The notes beneath the pieces are model-generated. The model was not told the origin of the DNA, made no database searches, and worked only from the letters and a program-made list of their open reading frames with translations. A stretch of 36,911 nucleotides of DNA, from NCBI GenBank assembly GCA_913063055.1, contig CAJXZK010000021.1, positions 1 to 36,911 on the forward strand. The letters run 5' to 3'. Both the position numbers and the translations under genes were made by a program. Of this stretch, positions 1 through 8,467 are shown piece after piece. Within the stretch, counting starts at the first letter, position 1, and each line of letters starts with the position of its first letter. This DNA is from an uncultured bacterium (GTDB taxonomy: Bacteria; Cyanobacteriota; Vampirovibrionia; Obscuribacterales; Obscuribacteraceae).

Positions 1-645
1 GAAAAAAGCGCTAGCACCCGTATCGAAAAGTGCCTTAACTGGATGACCATTGACCATAAGGTCAACTTCCATGTGTCCTTGCGCCCCTTTTTTGAAGTAG
101 AAGTGGGCAGTGTCTGGCAGTGTCGCTAACTCTTTCGCTAAGGCCGTCTTTGCTACAACTTGCTCTGTATCTTCATCATCGTCGTCATCGTCTTTTGTTT
201 TTGTGTCGGCCGATTGGTTTCCACCTTTCGCCGCCTCAGCGCTGCCACCCTTGCTGGATGTGCTGCTTGCTTGGTTAGTCGCACCTGTTGCTGTCGCTGC
301 CTGGGGCATGGTGAAAGAAGGGTCGATTCCCTTTAGCGCTGCTGCTGCTCTCTTGCCTGCTTCAGTTTGGGGAAAGTAAAGGGCGGTAGTTTTGTAGCGA
401 CTCTTGGCCATGGCCCAGTTTTTCAATTGATGAAAACAGAGGGCGTCGTAGTACCACAGCAAGGGATCACCTTGAGTCTTTTTCAAGGCTTCTTCAAAGT
501 AAGTTGAGGCTTTGGCGAAATCACCTTTTTTGTACGATTGCAGACCCAATTGGTAGGGAGTGGAGCTGGGAGAATCTGCTGCGAGGGCGTGTCCGGCCGA
601 CGAGGCCAAAATTGCCAGAGCGCTTAAAATGCAGATTGGTTTCAA
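1..645 (-). CDS. Exported TPR protein with retropepsin-like aspartic protease domain (3' end outside window)
   Basis: The gene runs off the left edge; 215 residues are visible. It starts at a TTG at 645, the first possible start after an in-frame TGA, with GAGA about 10 bases upstream. Residues 1-22 form a Sec signal peptide ending near ALA. Residues 30-105 look like TPR repeats (Tyr/Phe-rich helices with alternating Lys and Glu). A low-complexity linker with a run of Asp/Glu follows at about 150-165. The visible end reads MEVDLMVNGHPVKALFDTGA, with DTGAS at 208-212, the catalytic signature of retropepsin-like (clan AA) proteases, and the usual strand and hydrophobic turn before it. Such bacterial domains occur in periplasmic proteins. 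The active-site call rests on one half-site, because the flap and the psi-loop glycine lie outside the window. Confidence 0.75.
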   Translation of the reverse strand, partial: MKPICILSALAILASSAGHALAADSPSSTPYQLGLQSYKKGDFAKASTYFEEALKKTQGDPLLWYYDALCFHQLKNWAMAKSRYKTTALYFPQTEAGKRAAAALKGIDPSFTMPQAATATGATNQASSTSSKGGSAEAAKGGNQSADTKTKDDDDDDEDTEQVVAKTALAKELATLPDTAHFYFKKGAQGHMEVDLMVNGHPVKALFDTGASAFF

Positions 646-956
646 CGTAGTTTTATCTCACGAGAAGGTTGACGCAGCAAGAATACAGATAGTGGCAAAT
701 ACGCGGTCCTGTCGGATTGGCCGATAGGTCGTATCTATTCTAACTGTTTTGCAGCTTCATTGTCTCTGAGTAGCTTCGTTTGCAACTGCGAAGCTCCAAA
801 ATGACCAGCCAAAACAAGCAATTAATTGGCAAGCTAATGTTGCTTGCGAGCTTAATGCTAGCAGTTCAGCTGTTCGCCTTTTGAGCCAACAGATTATCTT
901 CTATGCGGGCGCTACAACTGTTACAGTTGTTTGCGCTTTATGTAACAGTAACAAAT
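646..956. other. Intergenic region with a hairpin, no gene seen
   Basis: These 311 bases separate two minus-strand genes and must hold the promoter of the TPR/protease gene. The only ORF on the plus strand overlaps the DUF378 gene and has no coding character. At 909-936 there is a strong inverted repeat: GCGC, then ACAACTG, loop TTA, then CAGTTGT and GCGC, with one base bulged on the left and two on the right. It lies 21 bases past the DUF378 stop, so it could be that gene's terminator, but no clear T-run follows on the minus strand. Confidence 0.5.
909..936. terminator. Candidate terminator hairpin after the DUF378 gene
   Basis: An 11-base-pair stem (GCGC plus ACAACTG paired with CAGTTGT plus GCGC) closes on a three-base loop. 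It follows the stop of the minus-strand DUF378 gene. The lack of a U-tract makes it a weak intrinsic terminator; it could instead protect the mRNA 3' end. Confidence 0.35.
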
Positions 957-1151
957 TTATGCCGTGCGCTTTTTCATCATTTTGTAGGCTTCATAGACAG
1001 CGCCTAGACCTACAAGTGCATAAACAACGCGTGTTGCCGTGCCATCACCTAGAACAGTGGTTACGAAGTTATAGTTGAAAGCGCCTACTAGACCCCAGTT
1101 AATGCCGCCAATGAGCAGCAAAAGAAACAGAATAAACTCCAAATTTTTCAT
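957..1151 (-). CDS. DUF378 family small membrane protein
   Basis: A 64-residue protein with two hydrophobic helices (about 5-25 and 35-55), a GGINWGLVG motif between strands of hydrophobic residues, and a basic C-terminus (KMMKKRT). GG(I/L)NWGLVG is the hallmark of the DUF378/YuzA family of small membrane proteins, whose function is unknown. A TTG further upstream would add six residues, but the ATG at 1151 has AGGTGA placed eight bases before it and is preferred. It is divergent from the uvrA-like gene and stands alone. Confidence 0.85.
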   Translation of the reverse strand: MKNLEFILFLLLLIGGINWGLVGAFNYNFVTTVLGDGTATRVVYALVGLGAVYEAYKMMKKRTA

Positions 1152-1546
1152 AGTATTTTCACCTGGCAATCACATCTTAAAAACCTGCAGACACTTTCTG
1201 CAAATTGATATGAGTGCTTACTCACCATTCTAGTACTTGGGATGGTAGGAAGTCAAGAGGATGCGACCTTGGAAGCTAGCCTGGGTGCTTGCTTTAGCAC
1301 AGAGCTGGATTTTTGCTTTTTCTGAAATGCCTACTGCTGGCCGTTCTTGGCATGTTCACTCGCGGGCTTAGCGGCTTTCCTTGAAACTCTGACAGGTAGT
1401 GCTTCAGGAACATATTCATCTAAACTCGGTCGAGGCTATAGTATTGTAAGCACTAAATCAGCACTGACAAAATGTAAGCTTGCTAGAGTGATGGCAAGCA
1501 AGAAAAATTGAATCGAAAAAACGAACTGCAAAAATGAACCAGAAAA
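1152..1546. promoter_or_regulatory. Divergent intergenic region between DUF378 and uvrA-like genes
   Basis: About 395 bases with no gene supported. It must contain promoters for both flanking genes, which diverge. Two small inverted repeats are visible: TGAGT-GCTT-ACTCA at 1211-1224, close to the DUF378 start, and GCTTGC(10 bases)GCAAGC at 1478-1499, about 50 bases before the uvrA-like start. An AT-rich CTATAGTATTG at 1436-1446 is a possible -10 region. No SOS-box-like palindrome (for example the cyanobacterial or E. coli LexA forms) was recognised by eye. Confidence 0.35.
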
Positions 1547-4123
1547 ATGAGTAAGGGTAGCAAAAATCATTCCACGCAGCCAGCTCCCACTGTGGCTGTA
1601 ACCAAAGTATCAACTGAGCGAAAAGATGGATTCGTGCTGGTGCGCGGTGCTCGTGAGCATAATTTGAAAGACATTGATGTTGATATTCCTCGTGATTCAT
1701 TAGTGGTATTCACTGGCGTTTCTGGATCTGGCAAGTCATCACTGGCCTTTGGCACACTTTATGCCGAGGCTCAGAGAAGATATTTAGAATCAGTTTCTCC
1801 ATACGCCCGTCGGCTTTTTCACCAGATGAGCGTGCCTGAAGTAGATGAAATTGAAGGGTTGCCACCAGCAGTAGCACTACAGCAGCAGCGTGGCGCTCCC
1901 ACAACTCGTTCGTCGGTGGGCAGCGTTACCACTCTTTCCAACCTGCTGCGCATGCTCTATTCCCGGGCTGGAAACTATCCTGCTAATCAGCCCCATTTGG
2001 ATGCAGAAGCTTTTTCTACCAACACTCCTTCTGGTGCCTGTCCTGACTGTCATGGATTAGGGCGTATCTATGAAGTGACAGAAAAGTCGATGGTGCCTGA
2101 TGATAGTCTCACCATTCGCCAGAAGTGTATAGCGGCCTGGCCACCGGCTTGGCACGGACAGAACTTGAAAGACATGCTTGTCACTTTAGGTTATGACATT
2201 GATAAGCCCTGGCGCGAAATGTCCAAGAAAGATCGCGATTGGATTCTCTTCACTGATGAACAGCCAGTTGTGCCAGTCTATGCTAATTTCGAAGCGCACG
2301 AAGTAAAAGCAGCGATGAAGCGCAAAGAGCCGCCAAGTTACAACGGCAATTTCTCTAGTGCCAAAAGGCATGTGCTCTATAACTTTGCTAACACCCAAAG
2401 TGCTGCAATGAAAAAGCGCGTGTCAAAGTATATGGTGAGCGCCGAATGCCGCCTCTGCAAAGGCAAACGGCTGCGTCTTGAATCTCTTTCGGTTAAGTTT
2501 GCTGGTCTTGATATTGCTGATATCACTAATTATCCAATCATCAAACTCTCTGAGATTCTGCGTCCATATGCTGACGGATCAGCTCCTGCACTGGTTAAGT
2601 TAGAAAAGGAGCACCCAGAAAAGGCAATTGTAGCTCAGCGCATAGCCTTCGATTTAAATGCTCGTATCTCTGTTTTACTTGATCTTGGCCTTGGTTATTT
2701 AGCTCTCGATCGCGGCACACCTACTCTTTCTCCTGGTGAACTACAGCGCTTGAGATTAGCTACCCAGGTGCGCTCTAATTTGTTTGGAGTGGTCTATGTA
2801 CTAGACGAACCATCAGCGGGGCTGCACCCGGCCGATACAGAAGCCTTACTTTCTGCACTGGAACAGCTAAAGAGTTCTGGTAATTCGCTTTTTGTTGTCG
2901 AGCACGATCTTGATGTGATTAAGCACGCTGACTGGATTGTCGATGTTGGCCCCGCTGCTGGTGAGCAGGGCGGATACGTGCTTTATAGTGGCCCTGCAGC
3001 TGGTTTAGCGCAAGTGGAAGAGTCGCAGACCAGGCGCTACTTGTTTGCCCAAGAAAAGCCTCCCCAGCGTAAGCTGCGTAAACCATCAGGATGGCTCAAG
3101 CTTTCTGGTGTTACTCGCAACAATCTAAATAAGCTCGATGTCGCTTTTCCTCTTGGTGCGTTTACAACTATCACTGGTGTTTCGGGCTCGGGTAAATCCA
3201 GTCTCGTTAGTCAAGCATTGGTAGAGCTTGTCGCCGAGGCTTTGGGGCAGCAAATAGTAGTTGCTGAAGAGGAAGGCGAAGAACTAGAAAAGACAGAGGT
3301 TATAAAAACTGGTGGGCAGATAGCTTCGGGGATGGAAGGCGTCAAGCGCCTTGTGGTGGTAGACCAGAAGGCTATTGGACGTACTCCGCGATCAAATTTG
3401 GCTACTTATACTGGCCTGTTTGATCATATTCGTAAGCTTTTTGCTAACACAAGAATGGCTCGTGCACGTCATTATGATGCTGGTCGCTTTTCTTTCAACG
3501 TCGCTAAGGGGCGCTGTGAGAATTGCGAAGGCGAAGGCTTTGTCATGGTTGAGCTGCTCTTCTTGCCCAGTGTCTATGCACCCTGCCCCACTTGCCACGG
3601 TGCTCGCTATAATGCCAAAACTCTTGATATAAAATATCGTGATAAAAATATTGCTGAAGTGCTTGGTATGACTGTTGATCAGGCTTGGGAATTCTTTGAA
3701 GACGAACCAGCCGTGCGCCGTTCCTTTCATGTCTTGCGCGAAGTTGGTCTTGGTTATCTGCGCCTTGGTCAGCCAGCCACCGAACTTTCTGGTGGAGAGG
3801 CTCAACGTATCAAGCTTGCTACTGAACTACAGCGCGTTCACCGCGGCGACACCCTCTATGTGCTTGATGAGCCCACCACTGGTTTGCATCCTTCTGATGT
3901 TGAGAAGCTGATGACTCAGCTTGATGGTCTGGTGCAGTCAGGCAATACCGTTATTGTGGTGGAGCACGAGATGCGTGTGGTAGCAGGCAGCGATTGGGTG
4001 ATTGATATTGGTCCTGGTGCTGGTGATCAGGGTGGCCAAATAGTAGGTGCTGGTAGTCCACAGCAATTGGCTGAAGTGAAAAACAGTCGCACAGCACCTT
4101 ATCTAAAACGCTTTTTGGGCTGA
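1547..4123 (+). CDS. uvrA: UvrA2-like excinuclease ABC subunit A lacking the UvrB-binding domain
   Basis: 858 residues against about 940 for standard UvrA. Both ABC ATPase modules are intact: Walker [10 protein letters not shown] at 57-65 and 544-552, signatures LSPGEL (394) and LSGGEA (751), Walker B with VLDEP near 417 and 776. The C-terminal zinc module is complete (Cys 657, 660, 680, 683). After SRAG near 140, where UvrA normally carries about 115 residues of UvrB-binding domain and the first CxxC, the chain jumps almost directly to the [13 protein letters not shown] segment, so the UvrB-binding domain is missing and the first zinc module keeps only one CxxC (165, 168). This is the architecture of UvrA2 proteins linked to tolerance of DNA-binding drugs. 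The ATG follows an in-frame TGA; its ribosome-binding site is weak. It is unlikely to be the genome's main UvrA. Confidence 0.93.
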   Translation: MSKGSKNHSTQPAPTVAVTKVSTERKDGFVLVRGAREHNLKDIDVDIPRDSLVVFTGVSGSGKSSLAFGTLYAEAQRRYLESVSPYARRLFHQMSVPEVDEIEGLPPAVALQQQRGAPTTRSSVGSVTTLSNLLRMLYSRAGNYPANQPHLDAEAFSTNTPSGACPDCHGLGRIYEVTEKSMVPDDSLTIRQKCIAAWPPAWHGQNLKDMLVTLGYDIDKPWREMSKKDRDWILFTDEQPVVPVYANFEAHEVKAAMKRKEPPSYNGNFSSAKRHVLYNFANTQSAAMKKRVSKYMVSAECRLCKGKRLRLESLSVKFAGLDIADITNYPIIKLSEILRPYADGSAPALVKLEKEHPEKAIVAQRIAFDLNARISVLLDLGLGYLALDRGTPTLSPGELQRLRLATQVRSNLFGVVYVLDEPSAGLHPADTEALLSALEQLKSSGNSLFVVEHDLDVIKHADWIVDVGPAAGEQGGYVLYSGPAAGLAQVEESQTRRYLFAQEKPPQRKLRKPSGWLKLSGVTRNNLNKLDVAFPLGAFTTITGVSGSGKSSLVSQALVELVAEALGQQIVVAEEEGEELEKTEVIKTGGQIASGMEGVKRLVVVDQKAIGRTPRSNLATYTGLFDHIRKLFANTRMARARHYDAGRFSFNVAKGRCENCEGEGFVMVELLFLPSVYAPCPTCHGARYNAKTLDIKYRDKNIAEVLGMTVDQAWEFFEDEPAVRRSFHVLREVGLGYLRLGQPATELSGGEAQRIKLATELQRVHRGDTLYVLDEPTTGLHPSDVEKLMTQLDGLVQSGNTVIVVEHEMRVVAGSDWVIDIGPGAGDQGGQIVGAGSPQQLAEVKNSRTAPYLKRFLG

Positions 4124-4197
4124 GCCTTTAAAAATCGGCGTTAACGTCGCGTAAACAATTAGTGCCTATAGTTCAGCCATCGATTGATTAATCGAGT

Positions 4198-4270
4198 GAC
4201 TGCTTGCTCGATTGCTTGTTTGCTTGCTTCCTCGCTTCCTCACTTGTTTGCTTGCTTGGTTGCTCTTCTT
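4198..4270 (+). repeat. Degenerate TTGC/CTTG tetranucleotide tract
   Basis: This stretch is built almost entirely of CTTG, TTGC, TTCC and TTGT words repeated with a four-base period. It lies between the uvrA-like gene and the calpain-like gene. The frame opened by a TTG at 4212 reads through it in phase with the peptidase gene and would encode a very hydrophobic 30-residue segment. A four-base unit can change frame when it slips. Confidence 0.7.
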
Positions 4271-4325
4271 ATTGATTGGTCTGGCGACTTTACTATTTTC
4301 TCGAATCTATCAGGAGCTGTGCATT

Positions 4326-6056
4326 ATGGCTGAACTTCATCGTCAATCACATGATAGTAGTGCTAAGGATTCTTCCATTACCGTTCATGATCGCTTGCTC
4401 AAAGATTGGCATGCTATTGATAAGCATGGCAAGAAACAGGACGACTCTAAGGATGAGTCTCGTAAAGCTTCTCCGGCTGATTCTTCTAAGAGTTCTGACG
4501 AAAAAGCTACAGCAAAATTGGAACTGAGTGGTCGCCTACCGGCGCTCAGGTTGGTAGATGAAGGGCCAGCGAGGGGGCCTAGAGACGCGGCTATCGCTGA
4601 CTCTGGCAAACCTACTACCGGATCTGTTGCTGCCGGTGTTGTTGAGGCCGAACTGTCTGGTAGTTTTGTTCGCTCTAGTCAAACAGCAAATTTGGAGGAT
4701 GGCGCCTTCGCCAAAAAGAGTCTTGCTATGTTCGATCTCCTTGATACCGATAAAGATGGTTTTATTAGTGATAAAGAGACTGTTGCGGCCATGCAGGATG
4801 ATCGTTATGTCAATGAAGAGGCGCAGACTGTGGCTGCACTTTTCAAGGCACGTCAGTCTCTCAGTCGTCTACATGATGATGTTCCTTCAGGAAATTTGGT
4901 CTCGACTACTGTCTCTGCAGGAGATCCCCGTGAGTATTCGATATCCAGAGAAGATCTTGAAGCTTATGGCGCTATGCAAGAGACTCAGCGCAGTCGTTTG
5001 GATGGCTTGAACGCCGCAAAGAACTATTTAAGTGGTGATAGTCTTAAGAAGGTCGATGCCAATGGCGACGGACAGGTTAGCCGAGAGGAGTTGGCTAAGC
5101 AGGCTCTTGACGTTAAAGACGAGCAAGAGAAGAAAGCCCTTCGTTATCTTGTCGACAATTACGATACTATCCGCGGTGCCGATACCTATTTCGGTTCGAG
5201 CAACATATCGGCAGCCGATTTTAAAACTCATGCGACGAAATTTGAGGCAACGCTGCAATCTCGGGCTGTTATTGAAGTATCCAGCGGTAAAAATTTCACT
5301 GCCGAGAGTCAAAAGCCCGGCGTTAACTATGCCTTATTCGCAGATGGTGACGCCATTAAAAGTATAAGTCCTGAAGCTATTAAACAGAGAAGCATTGGTG
5401 ACTGCTATTTCGAAGCCTCACTGGCCTCGCTGGCGCAAGAGCGCCCACAAGACATCGAGAAAATGATCAAAGACAATAACGATGGCACTTACACTGTCAC
5501 CTTTCCCGGTGCTCCCAATGAGCCTATTATCGTCAAGGCTCCTACTGAAGCTGAGCTCGGGGTCTACAACGCCGCCAGTGAATACGGTACTTGGGCCAAT
5601 GTGATCGAAAAAGCCTTTGGCCAATACCGCCAAACCCATGGTTTGACTAGCTTGACTGACTGGATACCGGGCCAGCAAGAGCGCACCCCTACCGATGGCG
5701 CTGATGGTGGTGGTCGGAACACTGAGGCAATGAACCTTCTCAGTGCTAAGAAAAGCACCATGTCTATCTCCTATTGGAATTCTGAGGATGCAATCGCCAC
5801 TGAAATTAAAGAGGCTTTGCGCGATTCGCGTATGGTTACCTGCGGAACTCCGGGTGAATCCGACAAGGATCGACTGCCTAACGGTTATCCGACCAAGCAC
5901 GCTTATTCAGTAATTGGTTATAGAGAAGACGCCCAAGGACATCGCTTTATAACTGTAAGAAATCCATGGGGAAGAAGCGGTACAGACGGCACTTCTGAAG
6001 TCAGCATTGAAGAGTTCAAGCGAACGTTTAACACTTTCTCTATTGAATCGAAGTAG
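4326..6056 (+). CDS. EF-hand and calpain-like cysteine peptidase
   Basis: 576 residues from the ATG at 4326, which has GGAG nine bases upstream. The N-terminal 130 residues are Ser/Asp/Lys-rich and probably disordered. Two EF-hand loops follow: DTDKDGFISDKE (140-151) and DANGDGQVSREE (244-255), each with Asp at the first coordinating position and Glu at the last. The C-terminal half is a C2 (calpain) papain-fold peptidase: IGDCYF with the catalytic Cys 360, KHAYSVIGY with His 525 and VRNPWG with Asn 546; the WANVIEKAFGQY segment is also typical. All three catalytic residues are present, so activity and calcium control are plausible. A longer form from TTG 4212 would add 38 residues with a membrane segment. 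From the ATG it has no signal peptide. Confidence 0.88.
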   Translation: MAELHRQSHDSSAKDSSITVHDRLLKDWHAIDKHGKKQDDSKDESRKASPADSSKSSDEKATAKLELSGRLPALRLVDEGPARGPRDAAIADSGKPTTGSVAAGVVEAELSGSFVRSSQTANLEDGAFAKKSLAMFDLLDTDKDGFISDKETVAAMQDDRYVNEEAQTVAALFKARQSLSRLHDDVPSGNLVSTTVSAGDPREYSISREDLEAYGAMQETQRSRLDGLNAAKNYLSGDSLKKVDANGDGQVSREELAKQALDVKDEQEKKALRYLVDNYDTIRGADTYFGSSNISAADFKTHATKFEATLQSRAVIEVSSGKNFTAESQKPGVNYALFADGDAIKSISPEAIKQRSIGDCYFEASLASLAQERPQDIEKMIKDNNDGTYTVTFPGAPNEPIIVKAPTEAELGVYNAASEYGTWANVIEKAFGQYRQTHGLTSLTDWIPGQQERTPTDGADGGGRNTEAMNLLSAKKSTMSISYWNSEDAIATEIKEALRDSRMVTCGTPGESDKDRLPNGYPTKHAYSVIGYREDAQGHRFITVRNPWGRSGTDGTSEVSIEEFKRTFNTFSIESK

Positions 6057-6092
6057 CACGCTCTTGCTGGAAAATTGGATTGTTGAGTACTC

Positions 6093-6111
6093 AAGTATTT
6101 TTCAAATACTT
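6093..6111. terminator. Candidate bidirectional hairpin between convergent genes
   Basis: AAGTATTT, loop TTC, AAATACTT forms a perfect 8-base-pair stem. It lies between the ends of the calpain-like gene (+) and the DUF4239 gene (-). AT-rich stems with short loops are poor terminators without a T-run, so the call rests mainly on the convergent position. Confidence 0.4.
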
Positions 6112-6132
6112 AAGAGCACGCGGTTTACCTAC

Positions 6133-6942
6133 TTACTTAGCGGTCTCGACTGGATCGTGTAAGTAGCGTGATGGAGTGTCTGGCACTGTAAGAATCGCAT
6201 CTTTAAGGAGTAAGAACATGGTTGGTTGAATTTTCAGTTCACCGCTGTAAGGGTGGCTGTAGGCTGACAGCATCCAGATGTTGAGGGCCATAGCCGTGGC
6301 CACAAGGGTCGTCATCATACCTTGGATCTTGGGAAATTCGGAGGCGAAAATATAGCTCAAAAATATTGTAATAGCGGCTCCGAGGCCTACTATAACCCAA
6401 AGAGCCGGCTGCATTGATGTTTGCGCTAGTAGTATTCGAGCCCGTCGATGTTCTCCCAGCGACTGCATAGAGCTAATTAGGCCTTGCTGCAAATTGCTCT
6501 GTCTATCATTCTCCGGCACCGTTGCAACGACTGATTCCCAGAGCTTTTGATAAGTTTCCCAGCCATGATTGATTTTTTCACGACGTTCCATCTTAGGCCA
6601 TTCGCTATTTATAACGTCGTCAACATACTCGCGACACAATTGCCTGATTCTTGGTCGGTCGATGTCTGAAAGACCGCGAGCGACGCGAAAGACGCTAGCA
6701 ACGTTGCTTGCTTCTTGTTCGTCGTGCATGCGAGCATCGTTATACTTATCCATGGCTGACGCAATCATGAAGCCGAGTAAGACAGCAAAGAGTGTGCCCA
6801 CTACTCCCATCATCGCTTCGCCAGCGCTGTGATGCTTCTCTAAAACTTCTTGTTTAAAAGAGTGATTGACCAGCCATTGACCGGCCAGAGCCAATGAAAC
6901 AAAAACAACTATTAGTAATGCGGCGTGTCCTAATGTATACAT
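6133..6942 (-). CDS. DUF4239 (bestrophin-like) integral membrane protein
   Basis: 269 residues with paired hydrophobic helices near the N-terminus (about 4-24 and 42-62) and C-terminus (about 180-225). The middle region is helical and charged (AMDKYNDARMHDEQEASNVA), which with GTLFAVLLGFMIA is the typical DUF4239 pattern. The family is weakly related to bestrophin channels and has no settled function. The ATG at 6942 is preferred to a TTG six codons upstream; neither has a clear ribosome-binding site. It begins 34 bases after the exosortase stop on the same strand and could be the third gene of that operon. Confidence 0.8.
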   Translation of the reverse strand: MYTLGHAALLIVVFVSLALAGQWLVNHSFKQEVLEKHHSAGEAMMGVVGTLFAVLLGFMIASAMDKYNDARMHDEQEASNVASVFRVARGLSDIDRPRIRQLCREYVDDVINSEWPKMERREKINHGWETYQKLWESVVATVPENDRQSNLQQGLISSMQSLGEHRRARILLAQTSMQPALWVIVGLGAAITIFLSYIFASEFPKIQGMMTTLVATAMALNIWMLSAYSHPYSGELKIQPTMFLLLKDAILTVPDTPSRYLHDPVETAK

Positions 6943-6976
6943 GACAGCAGAGGATAGCAAATCTGCGCTGGTATGG

Positions 6977-8467
6977 CTAGTCGGGTTGGCTCAGCGCTGT
7001 TACTGTTGTAATCGACCACCATGGTCCCTTGCTTTGGCCCCAGAGTGCAGCCCAGTACCATTGGGAGACATCTGTATAGTTTTGGCCGTTCTCGTCGTAA
7101 ATGCGTTCACGTACCTGCAGCTGTCGTGTGCTTTTCTCTGCCAATAAGGCATTCCATGCCACCCCCGCTCCGTCTATTTCACGATGAAGATTGGTAATTT
7201 TGAAGCCGCTAGCGCGATAGCAATCTGCTGCCGGATGCAATTGTCTGGTGGCTTGCCTTACCCGGCGGAGGATGATTGTCTGCTTGTCTGTCTGGAAAAC
7301 GGCTATTGAACCAGGGAAATTTCGGGCAAATTCTAGTTCGCTGCCAGTGAGCGGTAAAGGTCTTAGTTTTTGTCCTTCATAGGTAGTCGGCCATTGTTCT
7401 TCTTGTTTGAGAGTTGGTTTTTGCTGCGTGAAGAAGGGGATAATGGCAGCTATGGCGCAGGCTAAGTAGAAGTATTTGTAGTTGAAGTATTTGTTATTGA
7501 AGTATTTGTCGCTTGAGCTGCTGCCGCTTGCTTTTTTAGCTGTTATTTTGGATTGGTTTTTAACTGCACTCGCTGGAGCCGCATCAAGGACGGGTTCCGC
7601 AGTGCCTTCTTTGATTGTGTTCTTGTTAATGCGCTGGTCGGCAAAGTAGAGAATCAGGGCCACTAGCAAAAACGCTGTTATGCCTGTGCCTGTATGCACA
7701 GCGCTTTCGAAGTGGGCGGCTATTAATTGGGGAAGAGCTGCCGGTGCTGTAATGATTCCGGCTTCAAGATAAAACAATGATGTCACTCTTAGTACATTAG
7801 CTAGAACCGCTGCTGTGGCTGCAAAGACGAGATATAGCAAAGCTTGTACAAGGCTAGTTTTTCTCAAGCTAAGCTGCACGGCTGCCAGATAGAGAGCTGC
7901 CCAGAGCATTTTAATCCCGCTACAAGGGGCATCAATTTCTATCAGTTGGTTGTGCCATAGTAGTGACGTACCTTCGGCGCTCACCGGAAATCCGTTGATG
8001 CTCAGCAGCGATACCGCGCATCGGGCGACTACAAGTCTCAGCGGATAGCCAAGATAGAAATTGAGGGAGGCTACGAGCGGCAGCGATAGCAACAATAAGC
8101 TCCAATGCCCGCTGTTAAGGCGGCAGTGCAGCTGGCGGCGGAGGCAAATACCACAAGCAATGAGGGCCAGGGCAGCACTAATTAGTTTTGGTGCCAGTAC
8201 TAGGGAGATGCCGTAAAGCGCTACCATCGCTGTTAGCGCCGTCAGCGAAGTAGGAACTTGATCGGTTTTCTTTGCTTGCTGCCGGGCGAGTAGATAGATC
8301 AGTGTAATTAGTGCCACTATTCCTAGTGGCTCGTCGGATTGATCGCTGACTCTTTGGCCGTACCAAATCCAGGCTGGCCAGAATGTCGCTAATAGAATCA
8401 GAGTTTGTGCTAGAGCCGATTGGCTGCCAGTTATCAACGACAGTCGGTTATTGCAGGCCGAGTTCAA
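6977..8467 (-). CDS. Exosortase with C-terminal EpsI-like domain
   Basis: 496 residues. The first 280 hold about eight membrane helices and the exosortase/archaeosortase triad: Cys 182 in DAPCSGIKML, Arg 227 in NVLR, His 258 in HTGTG. These transpeptidase-like enzymes cut C-terminal sorting signals of the PEP-CTERM type and pass the protein on at the outer face of the inner membrane. A linker of three KYFN-type repeats leads to one more helix, then a soluble region (350-496) with ADCYRASG, resembling the EpsI/DUF3485 partner domain often fused to exosortases. The TTG start overlaps the stop of the upstream gene (TTGA), with AAGG ten bases before it; no earlier in-frame start exists. The overlap suggests translational coupling with its likely substrate. 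Confidence 0.88.
   Translation of the reverse strand: MNSACNNRLSLITGSQSALAQTLILLATFWPAWIWYGQRVSDQSDEPLGIVALITLIYLLARQQAKKTDQVPTSLTALTAMVALYGISLVLAPKLISAALALIACGICLRRQLHCRLNSGHWSLLLLSLPLVASLNFYLGYPLRLVVARCAVSLLSINGFPVSAEGTSLLWHNQLIEIDAPCSGIKMLWAALYLAAVQLSLRKTSLVQALLYLVFAATAAVLANVLRVTSLFYLEAGIITAPAALPQLIAAHFESAVHTGTGITAFLLVALILYFADQRINKNTIKEGTAEPVLDAAPASAVKNQSKITAKKASGSSSSDKYFNNKYFNYKYFYLACAIAAIIPFFTQQKPTLKQEEQWPTTYEGQKLRPLPLTGSELEFARNFPGSIAVFQTDKQTIILRRVRQATRQLHPAADCYRASGFKITNLHREIDGAGVAWNALLAEKSTRQLQVRERIYDENGQNYTDVSQWYWAALWGQSKGPWWSITTVTALSQPD
7469..7513 (-). repeat. Three 15-base in-frame tandem repeats inside the exosortase gene
   Basis: Three consecutive copies begin with GAAGTATTTGT on the plus strand and differ only in the last four bases. 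On the coding strand they encode KYF-type units (KYFNNKYFNYKYFY) just before the last membrane helix. Being a multiple of three, changes in copy number would alter linker length without breaking the frame. Confidence 0.75.

Noticed and set aside
719..730. The 12-mer GACCTATCGGCC occurs on the minus strand here and again at 36517-36528 (+), each upstream of an exported TPR gene.
   Set aside because: Tens of shared 12-mers are expected by chance in a 37-kb window read on both strands, and the two copies have opposite orientation to their genes.
4212..4325. Longer start for the calpain-like gene at TTG 4212.
   Set aside because: It is encoded by the tetranucleotide tract and has no ribosome-binding site; the ATG at 4326 has GGAG. 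Kept only as a hypothesis in the findings.
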